Notes: a model not told the origin generated them from the letters alone. A stretch of DNA of 64,000 nucleotides from Thereva unica (GCA_949987705.1 OX465282.1:129414310-129478309); one strand, 5' to 3'. Shown: positions 34,408 to 47,079, counted from the stretch's first letter. Numbers and translations: made by a program.

Positions 34408-35685
34408 ATGTTGTCGATTAAAACTGCCACCTCTTTGGCATTTTTCGTTTGTGTGTTAAACATTATAGTCGTAGCATCATATACGAAGGCTCAGAACTGT
34501 GATCCTAATAAATGTAGACTACCATCGTGCAGATGTTCTGGTACTGATATTCCTGGTGGACTAAACTTAAAGGATACTCCCCAATTTGTTTTGTTAACAT
34601 TCGACGATGCTGTCAACGTTCTGAACTACGAATATTATCAGAAAGCATTTGAGGGACGCCAGAATAGAGATCATTGTCCTGTGTCGGGAACTTTCTTTAT
34701 TTCACATGAATATACCGATTACAGTTTGGTTAACCAGCTTTACCAAAGTGGCCATGAGATCGCCTTGCATTCGATAACCCACAATGTGTCAACAACATAC
34801 TGGCAAAATATATCCGTTAATGCATTAAGTGCGGAATTCGCTGGGGAACGACAAATGATGACCTCTTTCGCCGGAGTACCCTCAGACGAAATAAAAGGAA
34901 TTCGCCTTCCGTTCCTGCAAATGTCGGGCAATAATAGTTTCCGGATGCTACAGAAAGACAAGTTGTTGTACGATTGTTCCTGGCCATCACGTCAAGTTGC
35001 TCCAGGTATTTGGCCATACTCTCTGGATTACCAATCTAGTCAGGATTGTGTGATTGGACCTTGCCCCACTGAAAGCTTTCCAGGTGTTTGGATTATACCA
35101 ATGCTTGCTTGGGAGGACCCTCTAGGACATATTTGTTCTATGGTGGATGCGTGTGTTGGAATGTAAGCAAAAACATATATTTTGTGTAAATACCTTTTTG
35201 TAATGTTAAAAATCTTTACTCCCAGACCTTCCGATTCGGTAGATGATATATTCAAATTTATGCAGTCCAATTTCAACAAAACTTACCATTCAAACAAGGC
35301 TCCGTTCGGATTCTACGTACATGCTGCTTGGTTCAATTATCATCCAAATCACTTTAAAGCTTACCTGATGTTCATCGACTATCTACAGACGCTTCCAGAT
35401 GTTTATATGGTAAAGCTATAAAATAATTTTATGTTTTTTTTACGTCATATTAACGTGCAAATTTTTCAGGTTGGTGGTACTGATGTCATAAACTGGGTAA
35501 AGAATCCAGTTCCTCTAAGTAAAATGAAAGATAGTGCATGGTCTAAGTGTCGAAAACCTTTAAAATCGTCATGTAATAAAAAAACATGTGTCGCCAAGAA
35601 AGATGGATATGATCGATATATGACTATATGTGAAGGATCTTGCCCCAAGGAATACCCTTGGATAGGGAATCCACTGGGGAATTAG
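34408..35685 (+). CDS. Secreted chitin deacetylase, short gut-type, three exons, 384 aa
   Basis: Exons are 34408-35162, 35226-35409 and 35470-35685, with GT-AG borders and matching phases. The protein begins with a hydrophobic signal peptide (about residues 1-28), then a Cys-rich start (CDPNKCRLPSCRC) and a NodB polysaccharide-deacetylase domain. Visible motifs are TFDD (motif 1), HSITH (metal-binding HxxxH), RLPF (motif 3), DCSW (motif 4) and VHAAWF (late motif). It removes acetyl groups from chitin, yielding chitosan-like chains. There is no chitin-binding (CBM14) or LDLa domain, which places it with the short group V enzymes (Cda6-Cda9 in Drosophila), often expressed in the midgut and linked to the peritrophic matrix. 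A Cys-rich, Lys-rich C-terminus follows. A polyadenylation signal AATAAA is at 35708-35713. Which Cda paralogue it matches cannot be decided by eye. Confidence 0.95.
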
Positions 35686-35713
35686 TGTTATAAGTTAAAT
35701 TTTGTTAAATAAA

Positions 35714-37240
35714 TATGAGAAGTTTAAAATAATACAGTTATGCAGATTTTATCAATAGTTTTTGTTTTGCAAACACCGGGGCTAATACAAGTCTAATACT
35801 GCGGTAAATGTTAATCAATGATGGAACTAAAGAAAATTGTGAAACAAGAAACTCTCAGGTGGATGAATGGTGTTCTAGAACAGTGGTCTCCAAAGTGGGG
35901 AAAATTCTGGAAATACGCCACATTTCTCCCAATATTAATTTAATCAGTCTTAAAATCATTTAATAATACAATAATGGTATTTATTGCAACGGTAATAGCT
36001 TTATCAAGTACCATACGTATATAGGAGCAGAAAACGGGATATAATCGTCAACACTCTTTTTTAAAAAGGGCGGCTATCTTTGCTATATATATTTTAGGAG
36101 GTACCATTTATGATTATTTTCGTCATAAGGGTACGCAGTCAAAAAAGAGATCATTGTTCTAGATGATATGAGCTAGAGAGAACTAGCAACCGGAAGAACT
36201 CTTAAATCTCCATTGGAGCCTTCCCTAGTGGACTGCCTGAGTCTAATGGATGTCTTAACATCCTACGTGTAGAAGCAGAATATTCCTGATGGAATGGTAT
36301 TCCAAACTACCAAAGGAGCATCTTAATGCATAAGAAGTACAAGAATAATCGAGCGATATAATCTTCGCAGGAATACAAAAACTTCCAACCATCTCGCGAG
36401 TCCCTTTGCCGCCTAAAAATCAAAAGAGCGTAGGTACTCATACTCAAGAACGTGGAATGGAATTAACTGCAGCAGCAATACGAAAGAATATTAAATACCA
36501 ACGAATTGTAATGCCGGGTACCCAGAAACAAAGTTTGCATTTCTGTTGATAACCGCGTAAAACCATTAACTTCGGCAAGGCTAAAGGTTTTGGAAAAACT
36601 CGAGCTCGAGATATTTGGTCAAAAAAAAGCCAAGGTCTAGAGATCAACCAACAGCAAGCTCCTTCCGCTAATCTTAGTTAATCGCTGAAAAATTGAAAAG
36701 CGCCGGGAATAAATCAAGTAACCGCTGCACAGTGGGACAGCCGAAGAGCAAAGGCGGTCATAAATATGAAATTTCTTAATTCATGTTTTTTTTTTCGCGG
36801 AAAGTATTTCTAATAATAATAAAAAACTCATGTGTTAATGAAATATATAGAATTATACATAAAGGTACACATTACCTATATAATTTATTAGTATTTTTTT
36901 TTTTTTGGGTAAGGTTGGTGAAACCATCGGAAGGCACTGCGACCAAACGCGAGCTTTTGTACACAGTAGTGTGGGACTTTAACCTACTAAAACACCAACC
37001 CTGTTTTAAGTATAATTAAAACTGGTCAGAAGGACCAACCATTAATTTTATGCTAACGTTGATCTTTGAAAGATTACAGCTCTTCGGTAGAAGTGCTGCA
37101 GAGAAATATCACGCTAAATCAAGAGGCTTAATTCTTTTAAGCCTCCTAGCGGAACTAGAAGAACATATCAACGCTAACATGATCTAGGAGACGAAACATA
37201 ACATCGATTGTCAATTAGTACTTAAGTAACAATAATTGAA
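35714..37240. other. No clear gene; possible RTE-like debris at 36180-36730
   Basis: The first part is AT-rich spacer. At 36180-36730 the composition and fragments of plus-strand frame (for example ARLKVLEKLELEIFGQKKA) suggest the upstream part of a non-LTR element whose RT begins near 38560, but no diagnostic motif is present. Confidence 0.35.
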
Positions 37241-37245
37241 GTAAG

Positions 37246-37560
37246 CTAAACTCGCAATAACTCTAAAGCTTGCCTTGACAGTACACTCTTTTTCTTACGG
37301 GGAATTTTCCGAAGGCCGGTAATGTAAGGATCTGAGGCGAGTAAAAGTCTGTTAAGTAAGTCTGTATTTGTAGCATCTCTTGAGATTTTTCGCGTGTGAT
37401 CTCGTCTGAAAGCTTTAAAATGTTTGTTATTGGATTCGGCAGCCTCTTCGGAAAGTTCCCCGATGGACAATACAGCATATTCAGTTACTTCAGATCCGTT
37501 AATGAGAACATTGTGGACTCACTGTTCTCCAAACCTCAAAGATATGCATCCTTGAGAAGG
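37246..37560 (-). pseudogene. Fragment of a transposon-associated protein C-terminus
   Basis: The minus frame reads VLSIGELSEEAAESNNKHF, KAFRRDHTRKISRDATN and LLNRLLLASDPYITG. Proteins with a 'LPIG.LSEEA.EARNK..R' C-terminus are, to my recollection, common multicopy insect and cnidarian ORFs of transposon type, but I cannot name the superfamily. Upstream frames are lost. Confidence 0.4.
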
Positions 37561-37688
37561 AACACTTGATCAAAGTACATGAAAAAAAGATTAAAATTAG
37601 TTGCATTTTGACAGTTCATGGAAGGCGTAGCGTAGACGCAGACAGACGCAGATCAAATTATAATATTTATAAAATATACAGTTACAAC

Positions 37689-38153
37689 CAGGGCCGGACT
37701 ATCGCCTACGCCAACAACGCCATGGCGTAGGGCGGCACATTACTAGGGGCGGCAATAATGTGAAAAAAAAAATTTTTTTTTAATATTTTGGAATGAATTT
37801 TTTTTTTAATTTTTTTTAATACATACTATTCTACGGTTTTTAACTTAGTACTTTTCGAGCTTTTTTCTGAGCAAAATCGTCAATTAACAATTCGACATCT
37901 AGAGATCGATTAAGCTCAGCTTCAATGCACAATATTGCAAATGAATTAAGTCTTTCGTCACCTACACTGGCACGTAAATAATTTTTTATTCTTTTTAACA
38001 CTAAGAAAGATCTTTCACCACTGCAATTTGAAACCATTAAACACAGAAACATGCTATATGAATATGCGGATAAATTTCTAAAAAGTTATTGTATTAAAAG
38101 TATATGCAACTTGCGATTGGCGTGGGGGCGGCACTTGGTCTAGTCCGGCCCTG
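37689..38153 (-). mobile_element. 465-bp internally deleted hAT element with transposase C-terminus
   Basis: Ends CAGGGCCGGACTA and TAGTCCGGCCCTG, with a perfect 8-bp duplication GTTACAAC (37681-37688 and 38154-38161). Inside, minus strand 38052-37840 encodes a 70-residue piece (SNCSGERSFLVLKRIKNYLR...SLDVELLIDDFAQKKARKVL). This is the hAT C-terminal dimerisation region seen in ZMYM-type hAT transposases. The catalytic core has been lost, so this is a deletion derivative that needed a helper. Confidence 0.9.
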
Positions 38154-38559
38154 GTTACAACTACTATTTAAGGTAGCTACGAATGTTTGGAAATGTTTGG
38201 AAAATTTTGTAGCTCTACGTAAAGTTATGGTAATATCAAAAAAATATACAATAAATTAAGTATGGCGTACCACGTAAACATCCAAAATAATATTGTAAAT
38301 ATAAATTCAAAATACGACTAAATGTGACAAACATACCTTGTTCTTGATTTTCCATTGCAGAAAACACCAACACACACAACAAAATTCCGATACTTCACTT
38401 GTAATCGAACGCCTTACTTAATGACTCAATTTGCAAGCGTAAGAATGCGTAATAATGCGTTCACTTCAGAGGTCCAGAAGTAACTGATAATGAAAACAAT
38501 TATATGACATATATACATATATCACCGGACAGCTTGTTCAATTCCCTATCGAAATATGC

Positions 38560-39780
38560 ACCTTGATCCTGGAAATTCGGATATGAGTTTTATGGATTTA
38601 TGACCTCTGGGCGGCCCACTGTGCGCTGAGATGATCAAAGCCGAGACATCACCTCATCCTATCACAACGACTTCATGTCCTCATAAAACACATATGGCAT
38701 TCGGATTAGGTCCCTTCGGCGTGGAAGAAAGCGATCGTTGTCCCAATTTTGAAAAAAGGCGACAGTCGGGAATGCAAGAACTACCGCGGTAATAGCCTTA
38801 TTTCGATCGTCGGCAAAGTATTTACGAAAATCATTCAATTGAGGCTACAGAAACATCGAGAGAAAACGACCCAGCAAGAACAAGGTAGATTTAAACCCAT
38901 CCAGGATGTATTGATCAAATACTTGCTCTCCGTCAGCTAATGGAAGAAAGAATTCGTTGCGGCAAACGAACTGTTGCCGTTTTCATCGATTTAAAATCCG
39001 CTTTTGGTTGCATCGATTGGAACAGCTTGTGGAGAGTCTTGGAAACCGTACAGGTGCCATTGAGAATCATCCAACTTCTCCAAGCGTCGTACGATAGCTC
39101 AACCAATAGCGTTCGTATTCCAAGCGACTTATCCGAGGAGTTTCCGATTCAAACGGGAATCGAATTTGGGATCAGTGGTTGAGGAACCGAAGGTGGCATC
39201 GACGGCCGACGTACACAGCTGCATCGGCCAGGCAACAGCAACATTCGCCTCGCTCGAGTGGTTCATATGGAAACGAACAAATATTACCATCAAAACGAAA
39301 GTATGCCTTTACCGAACGTTGATCCCTCCGATTCTTCTTTATGGATCGGAAACATAGACACTGCTCAACCACGACGTCAAGAAGGTCAAGGTCTTCCAAA
39401 TGCGATGTTAGCCAAAGATGCGATCAGCAGACACTGATCGAAGAAGAAATTTAAAAACGTCGACTACGGTGGTTTGGAAATGTTTGCCGAATGGATGATT
39501 ACCGCTTGCCACGTAAACTTCTCTGGCGAAAACGTCGCGCAGACTGATGAATTCAGCGGTCGGGACCGAAGACCACCTGGCTAAAGAATATCTGACTTAA
39601 AGAATCAACGATTATCAGTTATCGAGGCTCGTGACGTCGTCAAAAATCATCGAGAATGAAAACGAATAGTGAGGGACCCAGCGGCACCGACAGCAGCGTG
39701 TCCTTTGTGGGGACGCGACGTCGCAGTCGGACCGCCAGCTAACGGATCAAAGAAGAAGAGATCAATACCATATTTAATGC
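38560..39780 (+). pseudogene. RTE/CR1-like non-LTR retrotransposon relic
   Basis: Plus-strand pieces in order: VPSAWKKAIVVPILKKGDS; NYRGNSLISIVGKVFTKII; TVAVFIDLKSAFGCIDWNSL (RT palm); IQTGIEFGISG; then, after a gap that has lost the active-site box, LYRTLIPPILLYGSETW and the C-terminal LRWFGNVCRMDDYRLPRKLL. The order matches the second half of a non-LTR pol. Stops and frame changes occur every 60-80 codons. A short related 3' motif follows near 40230-40265. Confidence 0.75.
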
Positions 39781-40419
39781 AGAATATAGTCTACAGTCTA
39801 AGCTCTCGGTTGATAATTGTCGTCACGATTTTGGAGAGAGTGGAAATTATTAAGTATATTTGACGGTGAGGTTGCTGGAGGCGGTTTTTGGTAGCTAGTT
39901 TCCAAGATATGGGTATGTACGGTTAGGGTTCTGGAAGTCATATTAGATTCAGGCTTTACGGCGAGAGGCGGTTTCCATTTTGTTGTTTGGATAGTGGTGT
40001 TATTCTTTATTCGGTGATATGTTGGAAATCAGGGCGATAGTAGTTATATTTCGGGTCATTGCCCTCCCAAGACAGACTCCTAGATCCGCCCTTGGTTCGA
40101 AGGGTATTTTTGCTATATGTCCAGCCCATCTTGTACGTTATGCTTTATTGAATTTAATTAGGGGCTTCTCCTTCCATGAGTTCCTTCATTTGCCTATTAA
40201 ATCTGTGTATGCATTGTAGATTTTCCTTTGTTATCTTCTTTACGCTCCTTTAATCCCTCATGGGACCTTTGTTATAGGTCCATATATTTTCCTCATTATC
40301 TTCCGTTCAAATAAGTGAGCGTTAACGACAATAGTTTCATAATGACACTCCTTGAATCTATATACAATTCGGCACATAGGAAAAAATCCCCAAAAATCCA
40401 AACACTCCATTGAAATTAT

Positions 40420-41350
40420 CATTTGATGTATTTCTTATTGATATAACAATAAAACTATATTTTGTGTTCATTTTTGATTTGAATTTTGCAATTTATTTAT
40501 CAGTTTATTAATTTGTTTTCTCCATAATTTCAATATACACTACCCCTTGAGAGAAGTTCAAATACACATCTTGAAGTAGTTCTGCAAACCGCTCTACTCG
40601 TTATCAACGTCTTTCGTCAATATTGCTTAAAAGCTCCATAGTTGCTATTAATAGTAACCATAGTGGAAAAATAAAACTAACATTTAATTATAATAAATTT
40701 TTATTTACATTTCTCATCAGACTCTATCTTATCATTCGAGCTTCCATTTTTTTATTTTGTTGTTGATTCAAATGCATTCTGTTTATATTTAATTTAAATT
40801 TTAAGTATTTTTTGACACAATGTTTACAAGGACTTGAAAATAGTCGTTTTTATTATTTTTTCTTGTTGATATTATTGTTTTTTTTTTTGTTTATTTTTAG
40901 TTTAAATTTTGATTGATACTATTTTGGCGTAATTTCTAAAAAACAGTAGATTTTTTTTTATTTTTTTTGAGTGTGTGTAAAGTTACTGCGCTTATTGTTT
41001 ACTGAAATTTATTATACGGAAAATAAGTTTTATTCATTTTTTATGTTTTTTTTTTGTTTAATTAATAATTTTTTTTCTTTCTACTAATTTTTTTTCTTTC
41101 TAATGTGGATTTTGTTGGCTTTAATTTGTTGTAATTCTATGTTTTTTTTCTGTTTTAAATTTTTATTTTTGAATGTTTTTTTTTTATTAAGTTTTACTTA
41201 CAAATATATTGTTAAACACATATCACAACTCTGGATTGAATTTACATTAAAAATTTATGTTTTTTTTTTGATTTGGTTTTATATTTAATATTTCTTGTTT
41301 ATTATTTTTTTTTTTGATTTTGAAAGTTTTCCACAAGGGAAATATATTTG
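40420..41350 (+). other. T-rich strand-asymmetric block
   Basis: Long runs of T broken by G and A on the plus strand, with few C. No ORF beyond low-complexity. Two similar blocks occur at 45560-46900 and 55770-56520. Confidence 0.6.
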
Positions 41351-42149
41351 AACTAGAGAGTGTAAGTAAAAATAAAAAATGCAAAAAATTAAGCAAATGA
41401 GAAAATTGGAAATATTGAAAAGAAATATAAGGCATAAAATATTTGCGCTTTAAAAAGCTTGTGTTTAAAAATGCAATGATGAATAAAAGAAAACAGAACG
41501 ATGTCTATATTTTTAAATAAATATGAGCACTACTAGAGTAAACACTACTAAAATATCGAGATTCATGGAGATAGTCAAATGTATGCTTTTTATCGCTTAA
41601 GAGATTACTTGAAATTTGGATCACAGAAACTGAGAAAGGCCATCTAATTTAACATCACAACAATTTTAACAAAGTCTGATTTACCACGTCCACGGCGTTG
41701 GCATCGGACGATGCAGAAGCATTTATATAGTGGAGCTTAAAGGGAGCACATGAGTGTTCAACAGGAGCCTTGGAACCGACAGATTCAACAGGAACGACTA
41801 CGGCAACAAATCGAGGACTTCACTATTGGACCATAGAACGTCAGACGGCTTGGTAGGGGTGGCACTCTACGTTCACTAATAAATACGCTGCAGTGCTATA
41901 ACATTATCATCACAGCAATACAAGAAACTAAAGAGAACGACAGCTGCATCTGAATAAGCACACAGTATTCTCTAGACAACGGAACCTCAAATAAAGTCTT
42001 TGAAATGACATTTATCATAAATTACAGAACTACACAAATACGGACACAACCAAAGCTAATAGATAGACGTATTCTACAGTCAAATAGAGCCTTGTTTGCT
42101 AAACAAAAATTTTAAAATCAAGTTTCGGGCACAGGAAAACAAAGCTGAT
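41350..42149. other. No identifiable gene
   Basis: AT-rich start, then a GC-richer segment (41640-42080) that contains retroelement-like broken frames, including an endonuclease-like piece (YNIIITAIQETKE near 41900). Not assignable with confidence. Confidence 0.35.
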
Positions 42150-43131
42150 GTCGCCTCGAATACAACTCGCATATCTGGGCAGGCGCCCCAAAAACCACCT
42201 TGGCTTGTCTCGACAAGGTGCAAAATCGTGCTCTCAAACTCATTGGTGATGGCCCCTTTCGCGCCTCCATAGACACCTTAAGCCACCGTAGGAATGTAGC
42301 AGACCTCTCCATTCTTTATCGCTATTACCATGGCGACTGTTCCACTGAAATTCAGGACCTCCTGCCTGCACGGCAATACTTTTCCCGCAACACAAGACTA
42401 GCCCGCTCGGCTCACCCCCATACCCTACAGCCCCCTCGTTCACGCACAATATGGTTTAGAAGTTCGTTTATGAATAGAACAACTCGACTGTGGAATAATC
42501 TCCCGCAGTCAATATTTCCGAACTCGTACAACACCTTAAGCCCGGTACCCACTTGTTGCAAACCGGCGTTTCGTATCCCTGTATCGTTTCAATTGTTGAT
42601 TGATACAAACAAAACAGGAACCCAAATTTTTCGTGTATCATCACTGCGTTTCGAATCATCCAGCCTGTATCATGTTTGATGCGGGAGCGCGATACGGTTA
42701 TCTGGTCAGTGTGTGATTTGAAGTGACGATGAACAGAATACGCGCATGACCGTCCACACTTCCTCCTAAAGCGTATCGTATCATTCCTTTGATGTGACGG
42801 AGAAAAACCGCTAAATGAGAGATCGGGTTTGGATTGTATCATTTCGCACATTTTGAAACGAAGCGTTGCAATTTTTTTAGAAAAAAATTTTAAGAACGGT
42901 GATACGAAACGCCGGTTTGCAACAAGTGGGTACCGGGCTTTAGAGTTCAAACGTGAGGTTCATCGTCATTTTCTTCTACACCCTCCAGACCCCCTCTAAC
43001 CTTTCCTATTCTCCTCTATTCTTCAAACCAAGCTTACTACTAGACATTGCACCATGAACTGAACGACATGACGGACTGGTAGTATAAAGGGTTACACCTA
43101 AGCTTGGTTTTTTCATATATAAAAAAAAAAG
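42150..43131 (+). pseudogene. Jockey/CR1-like retrotransposon 3' end, best preserved copy
   Basis: The plus frame runs from [20 protein letters not shown] through SHRRNVADLSILYRYYHGD and [20 protein letters not shown] to [18 protein letters not shown], then is cut by a 401-bp MITE. It resumes with EFKREVHRHFLL, a 3' UTR and a terminal poly-A (about 43121-43131). This is the C-terminal end of ORF2 with the true 3' end of the element. It is the reference copy for fragments at 15335, 25617 and 60575. Confidence 0.85.
42539..42939. mobile_element. 401-bp MITE with TTA target duplication inside the retroelement
   Basis: Inverted ends of about 40 bp start AGCCCGGTACCCACTTGTTG and close with its complement. 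TTA lies on both sides (42536-42538 and 42940-42942). The copy at 60575-60690 shows the uninterrupted retroelement sequence. TTA duplication is the PIF/Harbinger signature. An apparent long ORF across this element is an accident. Confidence 0.88.
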
Positions 43132-44165
43132 TAATTATTAGATATAGGCCCGGCGCTTGGGTTTTTTGTGCCCGGAGCACTATGCCATATTGCGCCCCAT
43201 AAGTTTTTCATGTTTGAAAGCAATGAAGGACAACGGAAAAGGCTGCGTGTCAGCTTCAGGCGGGTGCCCTGACTAGACAAGGCTCTGACATTGTATTCAT
43301 AGGTCCGGAACCGGCAGTTGGGGCAACCTCTAGTTTGCAGAAGGAAGAGGGCCTTCGGCTTGAATTTTGGTGAAACATGTAAAAAGTTGGAGATTTGCGC
43401 TTGGACTGCCGAACTCTACAGGTGTATCATCAATAGGCCGCCATACACTGAGAGGAAAGCAGTCCGGTAATTCTTTGTATTCCCGATTTCCAGATGATTG
43501 CGCGTAAATGAGTGGATAATATTCCATCCCTGAGAAATTATGTGCATTAAAATGACAATTTTCCTTTGGGCTCGGCCATACACTTGACGTTGTATGCAGG
43601 CGCCATCCTGTCGATTGGAGTGGCTTCAACTTTCTAATTCTAATTAAACTTTTTTCATATTTACATGATTTCGGGGTAGTTTTAACCCTTTAGGATAAAC
43701 CGTTATGATAAAATTTGGCTCAAATTGGTAAAAATCATCCACCATCAGATATCAACTGCAAAAGAATTTGGAATGGCACTTGGATCATTCATAATTTACA
43801 AACTTTAAGTGGCGAAACAACAGCAACTATTCACTTTTTCATCTCCTTGGAAAGCTCAAAATCTTGGGCGCTATCCTGCAGGAAAAAAAGTGTAATTTGT
43901 GGGCGAAAAGCTTTTTGGATAAAGAGGTGTTTCTTTATGTGAAACATGTATAGTATAGTCGTGGAGAGGACGCCTTTAACTAGGGAATAGATGGTACTCG
44001 ATTGATACACTGTACCCTCTCGAAAAATGAAAATTTTCCTGGTTCATCCAGGAAATAATAATTTCACTGGAAAATCAGTTAATTCGAATCTGTTTACTGA
44101 TTGAACTACTAAAAAGTTCTCTTTAAAAATGAATTAGTAGAAATTTTACTGGTTCAACCAGTAAA
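43132..44165. other. No gene assigned
   Basis: Moderate-GC sequence. An open minus frame at 43629-43330 (99 codons) shows no recognisable motif. Around 44030-44180 two imperfect copies of a hairpin-bearing sequence occur (CCTGGTTCATCCAGG and ACTGGTTCAACCAGT). Confidence 0.4.
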
Positions 44166-44169
44166 TTAT

Positions 44170-44480
44170 AATTACACTAGGTAGCTATCGTAGCCTTAAG
44201 ATACCCCCACAGAAAAAAGTCCATAGGGGTGAGTTAATTAGTTTTCTAGGGAACTATTCACGGAGGAGGCTCATCGTTGAGGGTCGCTGTGTAACGTGTA
44301 GCGCCGTCTTGCTGGAACTACGTGTTCGAAGTGTACGATGCTCTCGATTATTCGATACACAATGTTCATTTTTAATGCGGGTATGAACAACTATCAACAG
44401 TGAAATTTTCACCACGAGAATTTTCAAACAAAAATGCTCCGATTATTCATTCGTGGATAAAGCTTGAGCTTGTTAGTGCT
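44170..44480 (-). pseudogene. Tc1/mariner-type transposase relic
   Basis: The minus strand carries FQQDGATRYTA and, downstream in another frame, LTPMDFFLWGYLK. These are the DDE/D-transposase signatures 'FQQDGATxHTA' and 'LTPxDFFLWG'. Between them lies a frameshifted MSLLRE-like piece. The rest of the element is not recognisable. Confidence 0.7.
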
Positions 44481-44484
44481 TCAA

Positions 44485-45555
44485 TCAAATTTTCTCCTTT
44501 TGCTGCCTAATATTTAAGGCATGCCAGCTTAACTGGTTCATAATAGAGTACCAAAGTTTTGCTTTGGTCGGGTCTTCACTTAGCGAAGGATACACCGTCT
44601 TGTTCACTTGGTAGTGTGGTACTGAAAATGTTACAGCCTTTTTCGGCTGGTTAACAGGACTTATTTGTTGCAGGAAGCACCTCTGGCTCAGCCAATTGTT
44701 TAATAATGGGAATTCATAAAATATCGAAGAGTGCAAACTTGAAGCTCACCGCCTCCATCTCTTCGTGTAGCCCCCAGACTCACCATATCTTTTTATATCC
44801 TTCAACCTAGGCTTTCTTTAAGACATAGCACCATGGCGTTATAACGACCTGACGAACTGTGACAAGTGATATCTGAACCTAGTCTTTCACTTGTCTTTCG
44901 CCTGTTTACGAACTTATTTAAATGGGCACTCATTGCAGCTCATAATTTGGTTCCCATTGCAAACCGTCCCAATACCCAGTCAATGGTTTTGTTAACATAA
45001 AATTCATTGAGACTCTTATACATGTCGCTAGTAATGAAGAACACACGGTCTTTTGGAGGTGCAGGGCAATCTTTTTTGAGACAGGTAGGCATAGGAGTGT
45101 TTGGGATAGAAAATACGTGTCGAACTGGGATATTAATCAGTCGGCATCAGATTTTCTGTATCACTTTTGTCGCTCCAGGACAAGGGTTAGTGTTAGATGT
45201 TGTAATATTCTTAATGGTAATGATTTTGTGTGTAGAATTTACAGTAGAATTTGTTGTTTATATTAGAGACTGTGATTTTTAAGTGTTTTTAAAGTTTAAT
45301 TAGCATATTCAGTTTCTTTATTGAGCAATGTATATCATAAGGTCGTCGAAGGAAGACAACTTATTGAAACAATCAGAGATTTTAAACACTGCAGATAAGT
45401 CAGTTCGTTGTTTGGATTGAAACAAATATTCTCTCTGAGGTAAGTTAATTTTTTTTATGGTTAGATTTAGTATCAAATTAATGTAAATCCATAATCAAAA
45501 AACAAAATTACAATTTTCACTTAACTTTCTAGCTGAAATACCACAAAAATCTTGG
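44485..45555. other. No gene assigned
   Basis: The minus frame 44736-44485 and the plus frame 45007-45282 are open but have no recognisable domain. Composition is intermediate between the TE-rich and T-rich parts. Confidence 0.4.
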
Positions 45556-45559
45556 CTTG

Positions 45560-46900
45560 TCTATTTGGAATATGCTATATAACGATAACAAATAAAAAAA
45601 AAATTATTTTTCCATTTATATTTCTATACATTATTTTTTTGCATGATATAAATTCGTACTGTTCGATGTGTTGTAATTCATTTAATATGTTTTATGCTAT
45701 TTTTTTTGCTTGTTTTTGTTTAAAGAAGAATTTTTTTCTTTTTCTGTAATCTTTTATTTTTATTTTGGTAATTTTCTTTTTTAAATAAATAACTATTTTT
45801 GTTTTTTTTTTAAATATGAACTTACTTTCTTTACTATGTAACAAATATATGTATTGTAATATATGTAAATACAATTTTATTTTTTGTTTTATATTATGAA
45901 CTCAGTATGTATGTAATTTGGTATAGTGTGTCGTTTTAATGAATTTTATTGAATTTTTTTAAATTTATTTTTGTTTGCTGTTAATTCCTGGGTTATTTTT
46001 TCTGTTTTTCGTTAATGTTTCTGAGGATTCTGCATAGATTTTTTTATGTTTAGATGAAAATGTACATAAAATATGTTTAAATATTAAAATTTATTACTTT
46101 TGTTTAGTATTAATCATCATTTTTGTTTTTATTTTTTCTTTCATTGTATGTTGAACATAATTATTGTTTCTTTTTATTTTTCTTTTTTATCTACTTATAT
46201 TTTATAATTTCTATTATTTTACATTTACATAACTATATTGTATTGTTTCTTTTCTTTTATATATAATAAAATTTACATATATATAATATATTGTTAAATA
46301 ACTTCAATTTGTCTATATGTTATGTGTTCTTTTTTTTCTCTAAATATTCTTTTTTTTTGTTTTTTATTTTTTATTAATTACAATTAAAAAGTCAGTCTTG
46401 ATAATAATATACATTTTTTTTAAAAAATTGTTTTTATATAATTTGAAATTTCATCATTTATTTTTGCTTCTTCGTTTTTTTTTTGTTTTAATAATTTTAA
46501 AATTAAAAATATACAAAAAACTCGTACTTTGTAAGAGAAATTGATTTTTTTTTCGGTTTTTGGCATCTATGTATATAATTAATTTGCATTTTTTTTTCTG
46601 CGGAGTAGTAAGTAGTTTTAAAACTCAAAATTATCTTTTTTGTTATTTCTTAATTATTTAGTACAAAAAAAACAAATGTTTCTTTTGTTGCTTAATAGCT
46701 TTAGTCCATAAGTCTATTATTTTTTGGCGTGTTAGTTTTTGCTATTTTAATAGTTTACGGTTTTATTGCAGGAATATATTTTTTATATTGTTGTTTTATA
46801 ATTATTTTTTTTTCTTTTCTTGAAATTATAATATTAAATTAAAAAATTTTTTTTTGTCACGAAATTGTGGTCTTTTTTAAAGAGCAACTAGTTTGAAAAG
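45560..46900 (+). other. T-rich strand-asymmetric block (1.3 kb)
   Basis: The plus strand is dominated by T with very little C across the whole stretch. No tandem unit, ORF or inverted repeat explains it. The same character appears at 40420-41350 and 55770-56520. Confidence 0.6.
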
Positions 46901-47079
46901 GTATATGTTGTATTTTTTGAAGTTAAACTTTTTTCTTGTCGTGGTGGAACAGAAAAAGATACGCTGCAGTCGGTGTCGCTTTTAAAAATGCGTTTTCTTG
47001 CCTAGTTTCTTCGGTTTCCCGATTCTGGTCAATTCAGCAGATCGACCACCCTCCTCCCTCCTTCACACCCTGGACTTGG

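Noticed and set aside
42200..42679. 159-codon plus-strand ORF read as one protein
   Set aside because: Its last ~45 codons come from an inserted 401-bp MITE; only the first part is retroelement protein.
42468..42950. 160-codon minus-strand ORF
   Set aside because: It is the antisense of the MITE and the retroelement tail, with no recognisable content.
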